Below, piece after piece: positions 58,531 to 64,000 of a DNA stretch of 64,000 nt. Positions within the stretch are counted from its first letter, which is position 1. The number at the start of each line of letters is the position of its first letter. This DNA is from Lasioglossum baleicum (Eukaryota; Arthropoda; Insecta; Hymenoptera; Halictidae), in contig NC_134935.1 in assembly GCF_051020765.1 (NCBI RefSeq), forward strand, positions 4,837,579 through 4,901,578, given 5' to 3'. Below the pieces are notes generated by a model. It searched no databases. It had not been told where the DNA came from and saw only the letters and a program-made list of their open reading frames with translations. The translations under genes and the position numbers were made by a program.

Positions 58531-59450
58531 CAGGGTGGGCCATCTAACGTTTGGAATTTGAATCGGCTATAAAAAAAAAACTAATTAATATTTTTTCAAA
58601 GTTATGAGTTTATTAGAAAGATTGAACCTTTCCATTTAGGAATGGAAGACAACATCATTCCAATGATTGCCACGGCTAGCCTTACAATACCCCATTCGAT
58701 CAGTCCAATTTTTCAGTACATTTTCGATTGTTTGGGCCTCTCATTTCCACCTCGGAGGATACGTCAATAAGCAAAATTGTCTTTATCTGGAGCTCAGAAA
58801 ATTCACACGTCATCGTGGAGAAACCAATGCATCCACAACGAGTGACTGTCTGGTGCGGATTTTGGTCTGGCGGCATTATTGTGCCATTTTTCTTCGAAAA
58901 TGAGCAAGGAAACGCCGTTACAGTGAATGGCGATCGCTACCGCGCCATGCTAAGCGATTTTTTGTTTCCCAAAATTGAAGAGGATGACATAGACGACATT
59001 TGGTTTCAACAGGACGGCGCAACGTGCCACACTGCCAACGTAACAATCGATCTTTTGCGCATTGTTTTCGAAAATCGCATAATCAGCCGAAATGCTGATG
59101 TCAATTGGCCATCTCGAAGCTGCGATTTGACTGCGTTGGACTTTTTTCTGTGGGGAGCCATTAAGAACAAGTGTTACGCTAACTATCCAGCGACGATTGA
59201 CGACTTGAAACACGAAATCGAAGTTGCCATTGACGAAATAGAGGTCCAAACAATCGAAAATGTACTGAAAAATTGGACTGATCGAATGGGGTATTGTAAG
59301 GCTAGCCGTGGCAGTTATTTGAATGATGTTGTCTTCCATTCCTAAATGGAAAGGTTCAATCTTTTTAATAAACTCATAACTTTGAAAAAATATTCATTAG
59401 TTTTTTTTTTATAGCCGATTCAAATTCCAAATCTTAAATGGCCCACCCTT
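58531..59450 (+). mobile_element. Tc1/mariner-superfamily element with snap-back left end (920 bp)
   Basis: Arms of about 210 bp (58531-58740 and 59242-59450) are near-identical inverted complements. They begin CAGGGTGGGCCAT on the left and, on the minus strand from 59450, AAGGGTGGGCCAT. Both flanks are TA (58529-58530, 59451-59452). The right arm includes the last ~100 bp of the transposase gene and its stop. The left arm therefore holds an inverted copy of coding sequence where the true 5' half should be. The element kept transposition-competent-looking ends while losing its 5' gene half. Confidence 0.92.
58741..59345 (+). pseudogene. IS630/Tc1/mariner transposase, D-x41-D type, 5' truncated
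   Basis: The family motif DEAHFHLxGYVNKQN survives only from HFHLGGYVNKQNC (about 58744), so the first catalytic Asp is missing at the junction with the inverted arm. A one-base frame change near NC leads into FIWSSENSHVIVEKPMHPQR, then VTVWCGFWSGGI. The second Asp is in WFQQDGATCHTA and the third in LTALDFFLWG, with 41 residues between them. The C-terminus RMGYCKASRGSYLNDVVFHS ends at a TAA within the right arm. About 200 of some 350 residues remain. D-x41-D spacing separates this group from DD34D mariner. Non-functional here. Confidence 0.88.
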
Positions 59451-59452
59451 TA

Positions 59453-62400
59453 CCTTGACACCATGTGTGTTTTTACAATGAGGCTTTCTATAAAACAAGT
59501 AGACAGCAGATTTTGTGCATTTATGACAAAAGCGATCAAATCAGATGCAGAACAGTGAAAACATTTAACGCTCATTTAACGAAAATCCTGTCGGGTTATT
59601 TCCATCTCGTTAAAATCATTAAAAAAGGAAATAAACGCCTATGTGGTTCCTGTATCTTGAACTGAATGCGGACAATTTTGATTTTGCTATCCCCAAAAAA
59701 GGGATAGACAATTGTACGCGTGCCAAGGACGGGGAGGAAAAGTCTCTTTCGGAAAACGCCTGGACAGGAAGGACGCTATCCGCGGCAACCGAATCTACCC
59801 TCCGGCAATCGTCAATTGTCAGTGCTCGAGCTCTTCGGAAAAAGAAGGTTTGCGTAAAAAATGAAACCTTTTCCACGCTGAGAGTCTCTGTTCTATTCCT
59901 GTTCGCATCGAAAGTGTATTTCGTGTTTGCTCTCGCGCGAACGAAAACAAAGAGGGCACGAAACAAAGAGAGCGTGCTAGAGAGGGAGAGAGGCACGACG
60001 AGAGGGGTGAATGCCGGGAGAAAGATAGAGAGAGGGAGGGGGAGACGGAGTAACGCGTATCGAAACTCGTTCCGGCGTATCGGAGCGCGGCTCGTAAACT
60101 CGCCTCGCAATTTGCAGATTAAAAGCGACGATGTACACCGGTGTCGCGATACACGAGGCCGCGTTAAACTCGAAAAATTGACGACACCGTTCTCGGAGCG
60201 TGGCCCCGTACCCTCGTAAAATTGTGTTTTATAAGGGGAGCGGTGTGCAACCCTCTGTTTATTACCGCTCCTCCTCGCGGGTTCTCCGCGATCGATTCCG
60301 CTGCGGGAGAACCGCCACGCGCGCGACTGCTCGCCCAGTTCACGATAAACACGCTGTTTTACGAGGCAAACTGTCAACCGTCCGCAGACGCACCCCGCTA
60401 ACTAATCCTACACCGCCTGCATGTTAAGCAACCCCCTATTCCGACTCTTTTTCTCGTTAATTAACGCTTTGCGCTCGGTTCTCCCCTCTGAGCCACCACT
60501 AAACATTGCTGTACCATTAATCAAAATATCGTTTACATCATGAAATTTATTATGCCAATTTCATGTCCATAAAATTTCAAAAAAATCACAGGGAATGGAA
60601 ATATCCTAGATCGGAAGAAATAAGAAAAAAAAGGAAGGATTACGTCACTTTTTGAATAGAGGCGAATGAAAATTTTCTCATTTTACCCAGCAAAGCTATC
60701 AAACTTCAAACCATGTTTTCACAAAAGACGATTTTCAAACCTGCTGGCGTAAGTTTCTTTCACTGTTCACACACTATCCAAAGAAGCGTGGTTTTTGCGA
60801 AACATTTAAAACTTTGCCTGCTACAAACAGTTTTACGATGAAGTTTTCCATGGAAAGATCGCAATTTAACGTTACTAAACATCGTGGTACACAAACTGGT
60901 CGGAGCGAAACTGTTGAACAAAATCGGAGCATTATTCGGATAGAATTTAAAAAGCGGTGGTTACGGGACGAGAAATCTTGTAAACGATATTTTAAAGAAG
61001 GCTGATCTTGGAGCGCCGCACCGGCTCCGAGATACGTTCAAAGAGTCCATAAGGGTTGCGAAACTGCTAAATTTGCTTCCTTTGAAGCCTCGGGCCTCTA
61101 AACCCGAGTGGCCAACCGGTGAAAAGTCTCGAGTGCCGTAACGAAGAATGAACTTTCTTTCCGAGGACTGGCTAAATTCCTCGTTGAGTTATCGGTCTTC
61201 GTGCGATTTCTGGCTGGAAAATGGCGAGAGCCTATCGTGCGATCTGGTTGCTCGCTTGTTCGCCTCGCGATTAAAACCTGGCCGAGAGCTGGCTGGAGAC
61301 CTGTGCGTTCGTGATTGTTTCGAACGAGTGCCACTTTGTGTAACCGTCGAACGTGACTTTTGCTTAAGCAACGACGGGTCCTCTCTGGTTCGAGAGCCGA
61401 GCGAAGCCGAGTAGAGTGTCTTAGACACTGTCTTCCAGCCCACTTAGTTCTTCAGACGATCCGCGACTCGTCGTTTGCCTCGTAACCCACCGGACCCCTG
61501 AACGTGATCGTTCTTTAACGAAGAAATTCTTGTCCGGCCGATATAACAGTGGGTTACTTGTCCCGAGGATCTTGGCTACCCAGCTTCCCTTGCGGCGGAC
61601 TTTGACCAGTCAGAATGGCGCACGACAGGCTTTCAGACAAATGGTCGCAGTAATCAACGCCGCTGAAAACAAGAGTTTTAATCTCACTTCTAAGTGACGA
61701 AGAAAATTTCTATTTTGTATAAAGAACCTGGGCTCATTTGACGACGTTTTTCCGGAAAAATTCTGCAAATTGAAACCTCTGAAAAGACATCTTCCACGGA
61801 TTTGAAGATCGAAGCGTTGCACTGCGGTCTAAAAGTCAGTTCTAGCGCGAATAAATTAAAAATACCAACTAACGTAAATCTGTTACAATTTATACTTGTA
61901 TGATAGTTTGATATGTATACTACAATAACAAAAGCCAAATTAGTAAATCACATCACCGTATTATTGTTGGCAAAACTGTCAACATTCCAATAACCACATT
62001 TTGTTTTTCTGCGTTAGTCAATTGCTACAAATTATAACCTCAAAATATCGAGTTCTTACTTGAAGTGTGCAGAAATTGTGTTAGTATTTTGTTATATATG
62101 ATATTATCAGTATGGCTGTAACTGGAAATGGTTTACGTTTCCTTCACACACACTTTATGATCTATTTTATGAACTGATACTTTTTAAGAAAAATTATTAG
62201 AATGTCGTAAGTTTTACAAAATTTGCACGCGTTGCGAAGTATTTAATTTGAAAGCTTACTTCATCTCCATAAACGGCAAAGAGAAAACGCGATCCCCCGC
62301 AATCCCATTATCATTTTATTTTAATATTTTGGTAAACGTATCTATGATCACACCCGCTTAGAGTTGTTCGAAGAATGGTTCAATTTGAAGAATTTGAAAC

Positions 62401-64000
62401 GAAAGGATTGCGTTAGCGGATTACTAGAGGCTATTTTTACCGGAAGGAATTTGAGCGGACACAAGATATTGAAGGAATTTTAGAGAACTTTATGAAAAAT
62501 ATTGAGAAACGTTGGAAAATAGGCAATAATTATAAAGATATCATAGATTTCTGTCAAAAAATAAGACTTTGTTAGAATCGACCATAGTATTCCCCTTTAA
62601 TGAGATTGACATTCACGAATTTGAACCCGCAAGAGTTGGAAGGCCATTAAAATATTTTAATGAATGTAGTATTAGATTAATAATTATTATATTAATAAAC
62701 AAGTAATCAGTATTGTAAATTATGTTTTATTTACTTTACTCAAATATTTAGAAGTAATTTTTACACAAAATTTCAATTTTTTCCTCGCACAATAATTAAT
62801 TCGCACTAGAACTGACTTCTAGACCACTGTACGTCGTCTTTACAAAGGCTCCTCCAAGATTGAGTTTTTTCACTGCTTTACGGAACAAAAACGGGAGTCA
62901 ACTTTCAAAGCACGATGAAACGACCAAAAGAAATCGTACATCAATTTTTAAGATGTCGTTTTAAAGAGAAATCTTTGCTCTTTAAATCCGTGATTGTTTT
63001 AGTCTCGCAAAAAATTTTCAGTTTGCGCAGACGATTTGGAAAAAGTATGTTGTGGCAGTGTATGAGCTGCGTGCAGAACACTGACGATCGTGTTCCCGTT
63101 GCCAGCAGGCTAACCAAGTCACATTACCTAACCGTAATCAGCGACACAACTGCTCGATGACGCACAAGGTATTCAACAGCAGCACCGCCGCTTCGTTATC
63201 CAAATACATACGGCTCGATGGCCGTCAATTTGGCGAAACTCGTGGAACACAGCGGGCCGGGGTCGGGTAAGTACAGGCATCATAGACATGCAACCCTATT
63301 CGCTAACCGGAAGATAATTAGGCGCGTGCATTAAACGACCATCCATCGCGTCGTCTCGAGGAAGTGGCCCGTGTGAAACCCGTTGTCCCAACGCTTCCGT
63401 ACCGAACGCCCGGAAACTGGCATTTCTTTTCAAAATCGAATTTTCACTCGGATGTCTTAAAAATCAAACATTTACTTCGAACTTTTGTCAAACCTGTGCG
63501 AATGTCTCGGTATCTGAGCCGAGTCCAATTTCGTAGACGAAGCAAGCCCAAATAACGCTGGATTTAAGTGACGTTTTAAAAGAATGTTTTTATTAGGATA
63601 TCTCCTTTTCTATCGAAAACTTTTCGAAGGTCACTCGAGTGTCCTTGAGACGTTCGCGAAAGTTAAAGTTACCGTGGCTCCTTGTCAATATTTACCACAG
63701 AGAAAAATTGATAAATATTTGAGCGAATTCGGGCATCGGCGTGCACGATGACCTTGAAAATAGCCGAGCAATTTCATTGGCCAGGTTTCGGAGGTGGTGG
63801 GCGAGCTGGCGTGTCGAGGACCCATGAAGAATTTAAGCCGGTTCGCCGCCTTCGCGTCGACGCCGTTGCCTATATGTATAATTAATTTTTCATCCCTTTT
63901 GGAATTCCGTTCTCGCGTGCCCGCTTCCGTTGTCTGCAACCCATCCACCCCCGCGAAATAATTACTCGCGCGGACGTGCTTTCTGTGAGGCCGACGCCGG
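59453..64000. other. Unassigned stretch
   Basis: No gene is recognised. A purine-rich GA tract (59936-60047) explains the long antiparallel frames at 59619-60377 (252 codons, minus) and 59641-60219 (192 codons, plus). The AT-rich DNA at 61850-62880 lacks visible structure, and the last kilobase is GC-rich with short frames. Confidence 0.5.

Noticed and set aside
59619..60377. 252-codon minus-strand frame and 192-codon plus-strand frame
   Set aside because: The frames overlap antiparallel across a GA-rich tract, and neither resembles a known family. CpG and purine bias explains them.
1..64000. CRISPR arrays, operons, ribosome binding sites and rho-independent terminators
   Set aside because: No regularly spaced direct repeats with unique spacers and no prokaryotic gene organisation. 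The DNA is eukaryotic in character, so these categories do not apply.

Overview
The window looks like insect nuclear DNA, most plausibly from a hymenopteran such as a bee or ant. That placement is an inference. It rests on the mosaic of AT-rich DNA and short CpG-dense GC patches, abundant simple repeats, mariner-type transposons in several states of decay, and the absence of any bacterial gene organisation. I found no host protein-coding exon, tRNA or rRNA that I can support. Most long open frames lie in compositionally biased DNA and match nothing I recognise. I read the window as intergenic or deep intronic DNA that has served as a landing site for transposable elements.

Layout. 0-6.6 kb: a direct repeat, an internally deleted mariner (861-1774, TA target duplications intact), a fold-back repeat (4012-4326), and a cluster of retroelement-like debris plus a short non-autonomous Helitron (5209-5765). 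6.6-14.4 kb: mostly unassigned, with a 1.5 kb pyrimidine-rich strand and a (CCAA)n tract. 14.49-15.37 kb: a fold-back built from a 15-16 bp minisatellite, whose centre holds a second deleted mariner. 16.1 and 24.8 kb: two copies of an 80 bp hairpin MITE. 20.5-21.4 kb: a Penelope-like reverse transcriptase fragment flanked by 254 bp inverted arms. 27.3 kb: a second copy of the 4 kb fold-back family. 31.3-32.3 kb: an AT-rich island bounded by a 13 bp inverted repeat. 34.4-35.3 kb: a dispersed repeat and a palindrome with 153 bp arms.

38.1-38.8 kb: a hAT element with a perfect 8 bp target duplication and a decayed C-terminal dimerisation domain. 39.5-40.5 kb: a tandem duplication, a possible mariner C-terminal relic and a nested palindrome. 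45.5-46.2 kb: a fold-back with arms over 300 bp. 55.2-56.8 kb: a 5'-truncated non-LTR retrotransposon interrupted by a third mariner. 58.5-59.45 kb: an IS630/Tc1/mariner element with D-x41-D spacing whose 5' half has been replaced by an inverted copy of its own 3' end.

Common themes. No transposase or reverse transcriptase here appears functional. All four Tc1/mariner-superfamily elements with recognisable transposase have lost the first catalytic aspartate, and three of the four keep both terminal inverted repeats and TA duplications. Long inverted repeats are strikingly frequent: six with arms of roughly 85-325 bp, plus the minisatellite fold-back. These could fold into dsRNA if transcribed. 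The least ordinary structures are the minisatellite fold-back carrying a mariner, the snap-back D-x41-D element, and the inverted Penelope-like fragment.
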